Made by a program: the position numbers and the translations under genes. The notes beneath the pieces were generated by a model. It did no database searches and was not told where the DNA came from. It saw only the letters and a program-made list of their open reading frames with translations. Shown piece by piece: positions 23,127-37,260 of a stretch of 64,000 bases of DNA (within the stretch, counting starts at the first letter, position 1; every line of letters starts with the position of its first letter). Origin of the DNA: Eremophila alpestris peregrina (Eukaryota; Chordata; Aves; Passeriformes; Alaudidae); NCBI GenBank assembly GCA_009792885.1, contig WMCF01000008.1, positions 17,470,952 through 17,534,951 on the forward strand, written 5' to 3'.

Positions 23127-26100
23127 CAAAGACAACACAGCAGGGTATTCTGTGTTGCAGTTGCATTACAAAAGTCAGTAAATTGCAATGAAAGCATTTT
23201 AAAAGCTACTTTAAACAAAAATTTAGTTGTGTGTGACGTCTTTCAGAAATTTTGAAATAATTTGGGAATTCAATTTTTTAAACTGGAAATCACTGCACTT
23301 GAGCAATATAATCTTAGTAATGTCTATTTTTCAGTTTGCCAGGAGACAGAGAAGAGTTTCTTAGGAATGCAAGAAGCTGTTTAGTCTATTGGTTTATGAG
23401 AATGTCCACTGGTAATAGTTACCAACTTGCAGCATTTTTGCTGTCTCATCTGCAGGGGAATTCTAGCCAGGGAATTTGGGTAGTAAGCACAATTTATTTT
23501 AGGTTGTAATACTTTTGCAAACTGTGTAAAACTTTTGCTCATTAAAGAAGAAAAAATGATAAATGGTAGTGTAGAAATGTTCCAGAATGTAGTAGTTTTA
23601 ATTTTCTTAGCATTAAACTAAGGCTTCAGGGAAGTGATGCTGGCTTTCAGATAGAAGTGATTTAGTGTCAGAAATCTGAGATAGAACTGAATTTGTGTGG
23701 GTGGGAAATAGATGGAGGTTTCACTGGAGAACATTTCTTATAAATTAGGACAACTGAGCAGAACAGCAGTGAGAATCTACTTCTGGTGGTTATGGTTCTG
23801 CTGAAATACAGTGTTTTTGTTTTTTTTTCTGTAAAGGTACAGGAAAAATTCTAATTAATTAGATTTATTTACAACAACTGGGTTTGGGATTGAAATAATT
23901 GCCTTGAGACTGAAGTGCAGCTGCAACACACATTCCAGATGTGAAATGTAACACTGTGTTGTGGCTGGCTTAATTTTCTGATTTTAAACCTAGAATTGGT
24001 CAGAATTAGTCAGTGAACAAGTTACTATTGTCCTCTGAATTAATCCAATGCACAGGTGCTATCACATTTCCTCAAATAATCAGATGTGTTTTGGGAATAG
24101 GCAGGGAAATGGCCTTCTGCCAGATGAAAGATCTTTCACTTGGGTCTGGAAGGTAGGAAACTCCCACCTCCTGGGGCATGCATGTTCACTAGATTTTATT
24201 TTGCATTGCAGTTTGAAGCTCGGATCAGCAGCAAGTGACCGTCACACTCCTCACGTGAATCATGCTGCCATCTTCAGATGAGGGAGTTCCCCAAGAATGG
24301 CCCCCCTGCTCCTGGGGAAAGCAGCCAGGTGTGCTCTGTGTCCTGCTGCACTTTCCCAGCAGAGAGTGCTGCTTCCGATTGCCTTCTTGTTTTTTATTCT
24401 TCTGAAGTTCAGAGCGTTTTTATATTGGGCCACTGAGAGCCATCAGAGTCTGTATGAACAGCTTAGTGAAAACAAAAAAAGGATAAAATAAAAGAATCTC
24501 TGCAGAAGCTAAGCTTTGCCACTGTCAACAGGCAGCTAATGAGACCCAATGTTTGCAAGAACATGGAACAAGCTTTCCCTTTACTCTTCCAGCTTCTTTT
24601 CCAGCATACCATGATGACAAGTGTCTATTTTCACAGTAACTTTTGAAGGGTATGCTGTTCCATGCTTAATGCTTATTTCAAAGTGAGAAAATTATTCAGT
24701 GTATTAAACCGATACATGTAATTTTTTGCATGTTATGCAAAGAAATGGCAGTGTTTATCCTTGAATAAACAAGCTTCTTAATTTGCTCCTTCATGTTTCA
24801 GGAAGGACATACTGGGGACAACATAGGAAACAGCATAGAAACTGGCACACTTGTAGAAAGTTCTTCTAGCAGGAGAAAGTGTGAAGTATCATTGTTCTGT
24901 GTGAGATATGGTACTTGTCTTATATTCATTTTTCCACTATAAATACTTTTATCATGGTAGCTTTAGAGATAGAACTCAGTTAATGCTCTTCATGTAATGC
25001 TTTTGCATCTATAGATAGAGCTTAAGGGCATGGGTATTCAAAACATTGGAATTAGAGGTTACCTGACAGTGACATCAGAGAGTTAGGATGTTCCTGTGTC
25101 CTCTGTCTCTGTCTAGTCCATGTCTGTGCTTCAAGCTGTGTTAGTACCTGATTTTCTCAGCCAAAAAATAAAACAAAATTAACATCAGACTAAGGACCTT
25201 CACATCACTGTACAGAAAACTTAACCTAGTAGCTTGCATGTCACTATGTCACTGCTCAGAGAAAGCACAAGAACAGTGAACAAAGAGTGTGAACAGTGAT
25301 CTCTCCTGCCCCGCTTTCTGAATCAGAGAATTAATTAATTTGTTAAAAGTTGTATTAATTTTTACCAATGGACCAGCCTTCACCTAATTTCTCTGACTTT
25401 TTGACTTTATCAACACTTTTGGCCTGCACAGAAGCCTGTGACAATATAATTATGCACTGTGTGAAGAAATACCTGCTTCCTCCTCCTAATTTGACACCTC
25501 ATAATTTCAGTGGGTGCCCTGTAGGTTTTGTGTGGTGTCACACGGTGAATAGTCATTACCTCGTCACCTCTTCAGCACCATTCATTGTTTGTAGCCTTAC
25601 TCAATTGTCTTTTTCCTACCTGCAGACTCCTCATTCATTTGGTTTTCTCTTCTACAGAAACTGCTGTCTTGAATCCTCTTCACTGCTATCATCTCTGCTT
25701 TCCAACTTCTACCCTCCCTGAGGTGAAAGGACCAGATTGCATACAGAGACTAACCCAGCAAGGACAGGTTTTTGTCAAAATAAACCATAAGAAACCTTGT
25801 TTTGATTTGTTTCTGAACAGATCTGATAAAATCAAGTTACAGAAAGGGATAAATGATATAAATTATGTCCTTTATGTATACATCAGTTGTCACAAAAGGA
25901 ATGAAATCAGTTCAGATCCTTTCTGCCTACCTTTGAGAAGGAAACTCAGCTAGTGCCTGAGCTACAGGCTGATCAGAGCAGTCTCTCTTGGTTTTGCTGC
26001 ATTGGTTTTGAAAAAATACCCAAAAAAACCACTGGAGCAGGAACTGAACAATACCCACCACTTTGCATCCCTGGTATGTGCCTTTATCACTTGTTTAGGG

Positions 26101-28888
26101 AAATAGTTATCTGCTCATGCTCTTCTCTGCACCCCTTTGCTATGAACACCCTTTATAGCCATCAGTTTATTTCCTTGAATAAGTTTGAGCTGATGTCCTC
26201 CAGGACACAAGAGCTCAGAATCCTGATGACTCAGGGCTGTTTAAACAAACAACTGCAGTTGCTGAGGGTGCAGCTGCTAATTACTGAGCTGGTATTACAC
26301 CTACCTAAGCAGTGCAAGAAGAGGCTGCTCAGAATAACATATTTTTATGATGAAACAGTCACGGCCTTCACTTCACTTACATTATTCAGACAAATTTATT
26401 TGGAAGTTGAGGAGTCATGGCTGGAGGTCAGCTCATCTGCCCACTCCTACCAGCAGAGATTCTTTCAATGATCAGACAAAGGACAGATGTTTTTTAGACA
26501 ATACTTAGCAGCAATGGGCCTGTCAAATTAGAACCTCATCTTAAAAATGCAATTTCTTCTGGGAATGCAGTCCAGGCCTCCTGGTCCTAGCTACGCCCAG
26601 CTTCTGTGATATATCTGCCCTCAGTGCTAAGCTCTACCCATCCTTCTCCCTGATCTTCTAGGCTTTTGGAAACACAGTCAGAGAGGTCCCTTACAGCAAA
26701 GAAGAATAAACACCTTTTAACCTATTGCTTAGACAAAAGAAAAAAAAAGGCACGTGGCCTATTTTGATTGTGCAAGCCTTTTAGGTTGGTGTAATTGTTG
26801 GCCTTTGTTAATCCTAATTAGATGTGGATTGGTGGGCAGCTCTCTCTTCCCCATGGCTCTTCCTGCTCTAGAAGTATTCAGTAGCAACACTCGGTGCTGC
26901 TTTCTGGCCTTTTTTAGGCCTGGAGGTTTTTCACAAAGTGAATGTGTTTGCTTGCAGCTCACCTCATTATCAAGGAGCTCTTTCTATATTGGCAGACCTG
27001 GATGATCTCTGGTCACTCCAGCCAGCATGGAAGGCTTTAGATCTTCCAGTTCCAGTTTTATGTGTCCGCACAGCAGTCTTCACCAACAACAAACACAAAT
27101 CAGTGCTTGCAGCCTGAAAAATGGGAGAAGTAAAACCACTTGTTTGCAGTTTTCTTTCTGCTTTAAGAAAAGGTTTTTGTGTCTAAAAATACAACCTTGT
27201 CTGCAAGGCCAACCACCAATGCATTATCATGGGTTGTTTGGGGACACAGCACTTGCTCTGTCCATGACTCAGGGTTCATCTGCAATGCAACAGGAACTAG
27301 CTGAGGTTTGCAGATCACCCTGACACATACCCTCTGGACATAGTGATTTATATCTCTGCATCTGCTTTATCATCCCCAGCTTGGCAGGTGAATCTATACA
27401 GTGTTGCAACATGCATGGTACTCTTTTCCTCTCCTAAGAAAATCCTTGGCAAAACAGAAGGTTCTAGATAGTGTATAGGTCAGCAGTGTGAGCTGGTCTG
27501 ATGTCACTGCACTGTACAGACATCTGAAAGCCAGCAGCTGAACTTATGGTTGTTTCTTATATCCTCCTCCATTGTTAGTAAAAGGCCCAGGCTCTGCTGA
27601 TCTGGACATTTAAAATGTATTCCTTCCCATTGAATCTGTTTCAAATAGTTGTTGAGAAACTGAAACAAGAGCACTTCAGGTGTTAGGTTGATAGCCCAGG
27701 CATAGAGGTGGCAAAATCAGATTGCCAGCTACTATGTGCTGGTTTTCAACCTCCAAAAATGTTTCCTTTTATTGCAGGTACTTGATAAGATTTGTCCAAG
27801 TGAACTTTGGAGCTTGATATAAATTTCTCATAGGAGTAGAGATGGTGTGGGTTCCTGCTGTGACAAAAGAGGAAGGATTTACAGGACAGGTCAGATAGTT
27901 GAATCTCTCTTTGAATATGCCTGCTTTTCTCCCTGTTAGTTGTATTTTTAGCAAAGGAAGCCATGTTCCTGGTCTAGTTGCCCTGGTGAAGTTATCATGG
28001 TCCTGCTGTTGCAGTGAGCTTGTGCTGAAGCAAGCACTGAAGTATGCACTGAAAGCACTCACACCAATGTGGCATTTAAACAGAAAGAAAAGGAAATAAA
28101 ACAGTAGCCATTCTAAAATGACAGATTTATTTACCTACCTAACAGGCCAGCATTGAATACTTTGTAGCTGATAAAATGAGTGATACAGTATTGCCCAATG
28201 TGGAATAAAATTATTCTTGATAGATAATAGCTTATCTTACAGTTGATACAGTGACATGAAAACACAAAAACCTGACACTAGATGAGTCCCAGAGCTAGAG
28301 CAAGGGTAAGGAGAGAGATTGAGAAGAGGGGGAAGGAGCAAAGCAGAAAGGAAATAACATGGCAAGTGGAGAGAAAAAAGCTTTTCAGCTTTCAACAATG
28401 TTGAGACTTTGATTCAGACTCATATGATGAAACCATCCCCACAAGGGTTGTGCCTGAGATGTCTTTACTTTCTGTCTGAGCTCATGATAAACATTTACAT
28501 GAGATTTCCCCCCCCAACCCCGCAAAGAAAACAGAATAGGGAACAGAATGGTTTTTGTTGATCTAGAAAGTCAAACTAAAGACAACAATAAAAAACTTTG
28601 TAGAAGTTTAAAATCTACACTGAAGGTATCTTATTCTGTATTTTTTTTCTTTTCTTTTTATTTTTTTTCTGGGCAGACATAATAGCTCTTTTCCTGTATT
28701 TTGTTGTAAATTTCGTCATTCTGAAAATAAAATACAGCAATTTGGAGAAAATCAGGATATTGCAATGCATAGAGAAAAGCTTTCCAGATGGAGAAAAAAA
28801 GATATCCTAGCCCTTTTTGTCCCTAGTATTTCATGGTCTAAATTATTTTGTTCTACCAAGGGTATTTTCCCATAGCTCTAATCCCTAT

Positions 28889-28917
28889 ATGTGTGTGTGT
28901 GTGTGTTTGTGTATGGT
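28889..28917. repeat. (TG)n microsatellite
   Basis: About eight uninterrupted GT units followed by imperfect TTTGTGTATG. Confidence 0.9.
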
Positions 28918-31900
28918 AAATAGTAGAGGAAAGAATTATAAGCCTCTGTGAACACATTACAGGAGAAAGCAGGTGGTATATGTTTACCTGACAGTAGTGC
29001 ATCCAAGACTGGAAATGTCACACCAGAGACATGGCAGGAACATTGTTACTGTGAAACTTTCAAATTTGAGCAAATGATACTTATGGTTAGGAAAGACCTC
29101 ACAATATCAGATTAATGGCCAGTTTGAAATAAAATTTAGCTGTGGGGAAGGAAGAATGTTCTTGATCACAAGATCAGGGCAGTTGTGCTCTAGAAAGTCT
29201 CTTTCTCCATCCCCTCACCCTGGGACTTGTATTGACTTGCAGATGATTAATTTCTGAAGTGACTAAAAATCCTGATGTAAATAAGTCAGTAAAACTGGGA
29301 ACACAAGAAGACTATTTATATGAAAGGAGAATGCAGTTAACCTGGGAAGCAATAACATCTGTATCACATGTCACCTGATAATAACATTACCTTTGGGATA
29401 GTTACATATATGAGTATTCTTTTACACCAGTAATTCAACTACTGCCTTGTAGCAATGTAATTACCCTGCTTTCTCTTTGAAGGCTGGCTGTGGTTTCAAT
29501 TCATTTCCATTCTAAAGAAATCTTTTTTTTAATAATAAAAAAAGCCTTTTACAGGTCTTAACAGGTCATTTGAGCAGATCTCTGCTAGGCCAGTACTGGT
29601 CTGGGAATTGTGGACAAATGTGATTCTCCTAAAAAGAACCAAACAGGTAATTTAAGTCCCTTGTCTGATCCACAGAAGCAGAGCAACTTTCTACAGGCAG
29701 CTGTGCAGATACTCACAGTCAGATATGATTTTGTGGGAGGACAAAACATTCCAAACTGCCTGTAATCAGCTTTCTTTCACAGGTGTTTGTTGTAGTTCTG
29801 TGTTTGAACACTTGGAAAATGATGGTGGGTAACAGCATCCTGCCATCAACTGGTAATAGACTGTGATGGCTGCTTAGGTTAGAGACCAAAGCTCTGCCTT
29901 CCATTGGTTGCTGAACACCTAAACATAACTTATGGGCTTCTCCTCTCAAAAATGCCTACAGCTCCAGTAATGGGGATATGAACAGTCCAACTCAGTGTGG
30001 TTTTGGGTGTGCAGCCAAGAAGACCTCAGTAAGAAATGTGCTTTCTGCACTGATTAGGAAAATATCTTGAATATCTGGGTGCATGCTCAGAAGAGACTGC
30101 ATTCTGGAAGCAAAAAGGTTTGTGCAAAAAATGCAAATGTAAAATACGTGGAATGTGAATGTCCAGAGTGGAAAATAGCTAAATGTAAAAGCTGCAGATC
30201 TTTTTACCTAACTTGAGCTGCGCAGAAACTGATGTTGAGTCTATCCTAATATATTATCATACTGCTGTGAATCTCTGTCACCCATCTGGACATGCCCTGT
30301 CCTCCCTCCCAGTTGTAGAGGGACATAGGAAAGTAAATGCTGTAAAGAAACTTTTAGATAGCTGAAGTTAGGGGATATGAATTAGGACTACATTCCAGGA
30401 GTGAAATTACTGCTGTTATGAATAGCTTGGATTCTGATATTTCCCACAAATGCTGTAGTACTTTCAAGAAATTTCTTGGATGCATGCAGAAAGGGTCCTT
30501 AGATGCCCAGATTGCATTAAAATAATTTACACATTGGCTGCACAGAATGCTGAACTCTAGAAATCAGAGAAGAGCTAAAAAGCTCAGTTTCTTGTAATGT
30601 AACCTTTCCAGGTGAAAAAATAAGGCATGTCCACTGAGACTTGATAACCTTAATTGGCCAGCAGTTTGAGCTCTTCTTACTGCAATTTCTCTGTTCCTTT
30701 AACAAGATTTTTCACATTTGTGAAGGTGTCACAATAATGTGGAATGAACTGTAATATATAATTTTGAATGGTGTCTTTCATTGCCTAGGAACCTTTCAAA
30801 TGGGCCCTCTGTGTGTACTTATGGCAATTGTAGTGAAGCGGACACAATTTTATCTAAGTAAAATAAGAAAGTAAAATCTAGGCAAGAATTCTGTTCCTGA
30901 GTCTGAATTACATTTAGTGCTAACTCCTTGCAAACCCTATTTTCACTCTGTCAATAACAGATGTGCTGTTTGCAGTGTATGGCTGAAGAAATCTATTTTC
31001 AAATGTCTCCCTTACTCCTTCACAATCTGTTGCATTCCATTGGTAGTACAATAAGCTGCTCAGCTGGGAGAAGTATGGAAGATGGGAACAAACCTAACTT
31101 TATTCATTTGGAGAAAATAAAAAAACCACTTGGGTTCTTTTTATTTGTTTGTGAATAAGTCAAATCAGAAAATCTAGTTTTGTAACTTTTGGCTCCAGAA
31201 ATGGTGATGGCAACAATAATAAATATTATCTCTTACGAGTAGAGAACTCTCTTTTGACTTACTTAAAACTACTTATTTGCATGCACTGTTTGTTTAAATT
31301 TTGCCCACACCAGAAGTGCCTTTTAAAGCAAACACATATGGTCTTTCTTAAGGTCTCAAGGCATTGCAACATTTAAATTAAAATTATAATGAATCAAATG
31401 TTTACTCTGAAAATAGAGAGATTTCAAGTTGATAATTAAATAACTCATTGAAATTGACAAGAACAATATGCAGTGCTTAGAAAAGTGGAAAATACTTTTA
31501 GCTGGAGACCATTAAAATTTAAGAGACAAGGTCACTTCCAAGGAATAGCTGCTAAAGATGTTGGTAAATGCCAGGCGAGGTTGTGGCTAACTTTATTAAC
31601 CCTATAAATGCAAAGACATGTTTGTTCACCTGGACTAAAGCCTGAGGACATCATGGGTGCATCATTGATTACAAAGTCAGTGTGTGCAGGCTTGGCCCCT
31701 GGCACTGAGGGTAGGTATGGAAGAAGCTCTGTCCATGCCATTAAACTCTTATCTGCCAAAATGGGTCAGCTCACACAAGAGGCTTTTGCCTCTTGGGAGA
31801 AGCATGTGAATGTCTGAATTACAGCCTAAAATTATGTGGATGAGTATTTCTTGGCCTTGGACAGTTTAGTTTGTGTCTTGACCTAGCCATGTCCTCTCAT

Positions 31901-32269
31901 CTGCATGCTGCAAAAGAGGCTGTGCACTGCATGTTCTGCTGTGCCTCTCAGGAAAGAACAAGGAGGAAAAGGATGTGCCTTGACCTTGCCGTGATACAGA
32001 GTTGCTGGATACCACAATGGTCAAAAGTCCCAACCAGCTGCTTGGCCCCCACCCTCAGCAAGACAGTCATCAGGAGAAACAGGAATAACAGGGTGAATAA
32101 ACTCATGGGTCATGATAAAGACATTTGGTGTCACCTCAGCTATTTCTCACACTTTCTGTTCCCTAATAGTCCTTTGCCTGTCTGGCATTTCCTCCCCTTT
32201 CTTAAATTAGTTATTGAAGATAACATAAAACATAAATGTTTTGTGGCTTGCAGAAGACAGTTTTCCTGT

Positions 32270-32316
32270 GCCATATTCCAAATTTCTATGGAATATGGCA
32301 CATATTCCAAATTTCT
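32270..32316. repeat. Short inverted repeat overlapped by a direct repeat
   Basis: GCCATATTCC (32270-32279) and GGAATATGGC (32290-32299) are a perfect 10-bp inverted repeat with a 10-nt loop. CATATTCCAAATTTCT occurs twice (32272-32287 and 32301-32316). Confidence 0.85.
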
Positions 32317-32820
32317 CCCCACAAAAGCAACAAATTTCCTCAGCATTTCATCTCAAAGGAAACACCAGATAATTTTTGCCAGGCATGAAGTGACTGTAAA
32401 AAAAGTGAACAATGGAGGAATCATGCACTTAGTTCATACTTTTTTTTTTTTTTTATACAGCTAATTTATGGCAAAATTTATGAGAAAATAATGCTTAGTA
32501 CAAGGTTTTGAGCAAATTTTGTTTAACTATCGATCTCAATACTTCCAACAATGGTTCATGGGTATTATACCTTACAGGACAGGAGAGGTCCTTAGACCAT
32601 TTGAAGTAGCTTCCCATGTGCCACAGGTGGTTAAGGATACCCTCTATTGCAGTGTTAATTGTTTCTTTATGAACATGTATTTTGTTTTCAACTGAAAGCC
32701 ATATTTGAAAAAGCATGCTTCCAGACTTAATCTGAAAACTCAAATGATGAAGAGTAAACCTTTTAATTTGGTAACTGTTTCAATGGTTAACCATCTGCTT
32801 TTTAAAACATGGTTCTATGA

Positions 32821-32926
32821 TTTGCCTTCCTTACTGCCTCCTGTCCCTCGTTCCTTCCTTCATCCCTCCTGTTTTTCCACCTCTTCCCCCTTCTGTTTCC
32901 CTTCCTTCCTTTTCTGTCTTTTGCCA
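32821..32926. repeat. Pyrimidine-rich tract
   Basis: Strongly C/T-biased stretch with CCTTCC units. Confidence 0.75.
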
Positions 32927-34010
32927 CTGATTCTTGATAGGCTTTTGACTGCTAGAATTAAAAACTCAGTAGTTTCTTCCTTTGAAATGCTTACCTAGCC
33001 ACTCTTCGATCATCATTTTGGTCAGCTAAAAGAGACCAGGCTTCTTATCTTTTCTGCTCCAGCTCTCAAATAATTTAGTTGTTTTATCTTTTTCTGTTTG
33101 TCAACATTCTTTTTTAAAATAGGCTCCAAACCCCGCAGAGTATTTCAGTCTTCATTCACCAGAACCTATAGCACTTAATCAGTTATTATCCTGTTCAAAC
33201 TTCCCCTAGCTGGGTTTTGTTGTTACAATTTTGGTCTATCGTACCATCAGTATTTTCTTGTATCCTTTCCCTTATTCAGTAGGTCTAGACTTCCCTTCAT
33301 CTTTCTAAAAAGGAAGAATATCCTTTGGCTGTACCAGTTTTTTGAATGGGTTACTCAGGTTACCAGGCAGTCAGAAGGTTTTGTCTGCTCTGTCCTTTGT
33401 TACTGTTTGCTGCATTTTCAGTCTTTGTCCCTGGAATTGCAATTTCTTCCTTCATCACTTTTGAAAACAAGATCTGAGTTGTGAAACTTTTTTACTGATG
33501 CTCCTCTATTGGCAATGATGTTTCCCAGAGTTTGCTTTCTACCTTATTGCATTTATGTTATATAGCACCAATTTTTAGATTAGTGTAATGTCATATTAAT
33601 TTACGAGATATATAGAAGTCAAAGATATTTATGGAGCTACGACACACTTAATCAAAGCTGTAACATAATTTTAGAAGTAATTCAGGTATTTGACAAGAGG
33701 TATTTCCCTAAAACCATGTTGACAAGAGTTTCCTACATTCCTGTTCTTTAAAAATTTTCAAGGTTGCATGATGAAAAATTATATTTACTGATTTCAGAAG
33801 AAAGGTAAGAGAGAGAAAGTCACAGAAAGAGGTAAGTGGATGGTCTTGGTACAGGAATGAATGCAAATGACACTGATGGTTTAGAACAGAGAAATATAGC
33901 AATACTTCTTTAGCAAACTGTATTCTGGTGTTTTTTGCTAAATGCAAGAAAGTTTTATAGAAGATGAGGGCACAGTGATAGGAGTTTTTTAATTCAAGAT
34001 TCCAAAATAG

Positions 34011-34035
34011 AACAACAACAACAACAACAACAAAA
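34011..34035. repeat. (AAC)n microsatellite
   Basis: About eight AAC units in a row. Confidence 0.9.
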
Positions 34036-34946
34036 ATCAAAGTCAAGCCATTATCCAAAACTATTCATACAAGTAAAGAAAGTGTTAAAGAAAAAAAGAG
34101 GAGACTAGCAAACCCCAAGATTCTCATTACTATGCCCCAAAGGCTGTGTTTGATAAATAATACACATATGCAATTGGGAATTAATGAACAAAATGTTATG
34201 TGCTGCATGCTGGGCCTAATAATGAAAGCTTGGGAGGCTGGGCCTATGCACATTTGTGGGGCTGTAAATATCAATGACAGGAAAGCAGATGGACTGAAAG
34301 GAGCAAGCTGTACTGATCGCCACATTGCCACCTTTAGGGCTGTGGAACCCACAGTGACAACCCTGTGCACTCAGAAGCCCAGAGGTGTCACCCTCTCAGG
34401 CAGCCAGAATCTGGCTAGATCACATTCACTGTGTCATTCCTGAATATCCCTTTTTTCAACTTCCTTATCTTCTTTTTTTTTCTTATCTGCTTGTTTATAT
34501 CTTTAATGGAAGTCTGGTTCAGCTGACTAAGCTTGAATCCTTTCCAATGTTATTCTAACTCCTTGGCCAAAAAGGCAAGTAAAAGAAGAACTTTAAACAA
34601 CCTGATGTTGTATACATCTGCGTCTGATAAGGCTGTGCATGCATCTGTTGTTCTTCAGCAGAGAATTGCACCAGAAACCGAGGCAGCATTTGTTATCTCT
34701 TGCTTTTATGTGACTCTCTCTAGTTTGTGCTCAGGAAAGCCAGAGCAGACTCCCAACAGAATAAAAAAGCAAGGTGCCTCCCACCTCACCTCTAAGTTTT
34801 TCTCCCCTTTCCACTTCCCCTTGCCTCCACACACAGACAGGTACATTCAGTACGTTCATACTCTCGAATACTCAGGAAATTAACATGGATTATTTTTATT
34901 GAGAGCCCTCTGGCATCTTACCTGGAAGGCTGAAATGCTTTTTCAC

Positions 34947-35235
34947 AAATCACAGAGTCATGGAGCGGTTTGGATTGCAAGGGACCTTTGAAGAATGTCC
35001 AGTCCAACCTCCCCTGCTGTGGGCAGTGAGATCCTTTCCTAGATCAGGTTGCTTTGGGCATAATCCAGCCTGGCCTTGAGCCCTTGTGATGGGACATGCA
35101 CAGCCTCTCTAGGTAGCCACTTCCAGTGTACACACTGTTCCACTTACTGTGAAAAATCAGTTTCACTTAGAAGTCTGTCAAGTTCTATTTTCCTTCACAA
35201 CAGACCTGTGTCATGTAGGACTTTTTGGCCTCTAA
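34947..35235 (-). mobile_element. CR1 LINE 3' fragment
   Basis: The plus strand reads AATCACAGAGTCATGGAGCGG, TTTGGATTGCAAGGGACC, TCCAGTCCAACCTCCCCTGC, AGATCAGGTTGCTTTGGGC and ATCCAGCCTGGCCTTGAGCC. This is the reverse complement of a CR1 3' end, so the element points to lower coordinates. Identity to the remembered consensus is clear up to about 35150 and fades after it. The element is truncated, with only untranslated 3' sequence and a little beyond. Confidence 0.88.
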
Positions 35236-37260
35236 AATACTCCAGTTACCCTTTCAGCTAAGTACTGTAGAATGTAGCTCTCTGAGATCCAGATCATATT
35301 TTGTCTCACACTCACTAAGCTGGAGAATTTGGCAGGAGAAGTAGACATCTGTACAAAACAAAGTAAAAAACCATGGAAATGTGAGGAAGTTCCTTTCTGA
35401 CTCAGATTTTTCTGATGGGCCTCTGGTTCTGTAACATGACAGTCAAGGAAAAGGTGCCTGTCTAAAGGCCTCACACTCCTCCTCTGATCAGTCATCAAGG
35501 CTTAAAATGATCTGCTAGGAAGGGCTTTCCTTCTCCACTCCAGTTTGGTTGCATCCTTCTCTAAAAAAGAACAGCAGACACTGTGAGAACACCTGTTGGA
35601 ACCAATAAGGTTCATCACACAGCTCCCTTATGAGCATCATTATGGTTCACTGCTGTCATTACTCAAAAATACAGCAAAAATCTCATTCTCAGTCCTCTTG
35701 TACTGCCAGGCAATTTTCTTTCTGTTTGACTGTTTTCTAATGCAAAGCATTTGAACCAAAATTGCCTGCCAGCCTTGAAGGTACCTGAGTCTGGAGGCAA
35801 ACAATCAAAGTGCTTCTGGACATATCCACTTTGTACAGAGGCATGTAGATCTTAGGCTACACTTTATTTCACAGTCTATTGCCACAGCAAGCCCAGCAGT
35901 GCTGAGAAGGAGGACAGGGTGGCTCAGGCATGGTGCAGGTTCAAACTAATGTCCCCTAATAATTTGCCTCTGTGGAGATATCTCTCTGTACTCAAATGAG
36001 TAACCTGCCTTCAGATCCTAGATCACACAGGTGCTCATCCTAGAGGTCCTTTGTAACAATTCAGAATAATAGACAATTGAAAACCATTTTACCAGACCTT
36101 AGAGAAACATGACAAAAAGAGTTGCAGTATAACTTGAAACAATATCAGTTTTTGAAGAAGACCCAGCAAATATTACCCATCTTCAAATTTCTGCTAGAGG
36201 GAGATTTAGAAGCTCTTTAAAGGACATCAGAAATCCACTAGGGCCAAATAACCTTGGATCTGCTCTGTGCAGGGCATGAAAATAGGCAGTATATGGAGGC
36301 TAACTCCCAAGTTCAGGTTCTTGGTAAAGCTCATCCTTTAAATTTAATTGGTGCCCTAGGGGAACATGAAGGCCAGAGTCAACTTTGAGGACTGAAGTAA
36401 CCAGTTTTTGGGGTTGACCTCCCTGACAATGTGTGAAACCACTACTATGATTTCAAAATCTCATTAAGTATTAAATATAGGGCAAGCCAGAAATGATTTT
36501 GCAGTAAATAAAAATGTTCATCCATTTAAATAATCAGACTGTAGTCTCATTACAGCTGTATTGCATGAAGTATTATTTATAGAGAAGACTTCTTAATCAT
36601 CCACTTCAGTCAAATTTATAGGGAAACCAGCTTTAGTGAGTTAATTTCAAAGAATAACATGTTTGGTTTTGGATTATTCTTTCACAGCTGAAAAGAAAAT
36701 CAAAGTGTTTTGAAAATTACTCTGAAAGAACAGAAAATTATAAACAGCATAGAGTGAATGACTAGTAACTGCCCATTTGCAAAACAGAGGAAAACAAGAT
36801 TTGCAAAACATAGGCTGCCTCCAAATAAGAGAAACTGATGTACAGATATAGCCCTCTGCCCCTCCTATCCCATAGGAATCAGACACCAAAAACTTTAGGG
36901 AAAAAACCTCACACTTTCAGACCTTCCAGATGGAGCATTTTACCCAAAGAGCCTTTTACCAAAGAGACAGTGTTGACATTGCTAATGAGAGATGGCAAAT
37001 ATCCTTTTAACTCTCTCTGTGATCTTCTGTGTTGCTGTAAACAATATCCCTAATAATAGAGAAAATTAGGTCTTTGATGCTCTTACTGACTGGGGGGAGG
37101 GGTTTGGGTGACTGATGTAGCATGTTGGATATTTTGACATTAATATGTGTAGATCTGTAGTCTTAAAAAGAGATATTTTTATTTTCTAAACAGTGCAGGC
37201 CAGGGAGTGCCATCCAAACAAAATGGTATTGTTCTTCTGGCCACAGGCTCATCTGGGAGT
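35236..37260. other. Intergenic, no gene recognised
   Basis: Unique AT-rich sequence between two CR1 fragments. Nothing else was seen. Confidence 0.6.

Larger units (their letters stand above)
23127..34946. other. Intergenic, no gene recognised
   Basis: AT-rich sequence with microsatellites at 28889 and 34011 and a pyrimidine tract at 32821. The plus-strand frames at 25368-26471 (three in succession) and 31871-32464 are long for this composition but have no recognisable domain. Confidence 0.6.

Noticed and set aside
22523..23218. Minus-strand frame of 231 codons over the CpG island, and overlapping GC-rich frames on both strands
   Set aside because: Long frames are expected where GC content is high because stops are rare. 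The translations are Ala/Arg/Gly/Pro-rich with a lysine-rich end from the GT/T tract, and some start at GTG rather than ATG. No known domain.
31872..31993. Two similar 20-mers (17 of 20 matching) about 100 bp apart
   Set aside because: Too short and imperfect to distinguish from coincidence. No extended duplication around them.
31871..32464. Plus-strand frame of 197 codons
   Set aside because: It starts at a non-ATG codon, has no recognisable domain, ends through a poly-T tract, and spans the small inverted/direct repeat. Treated as chance.
32805..32830. GGTTCTATGATTTG, resembling a CR1 tail
   Set aside because: Only the ATTCTATG-like word is present, without the preceding CR1 3' sequence.
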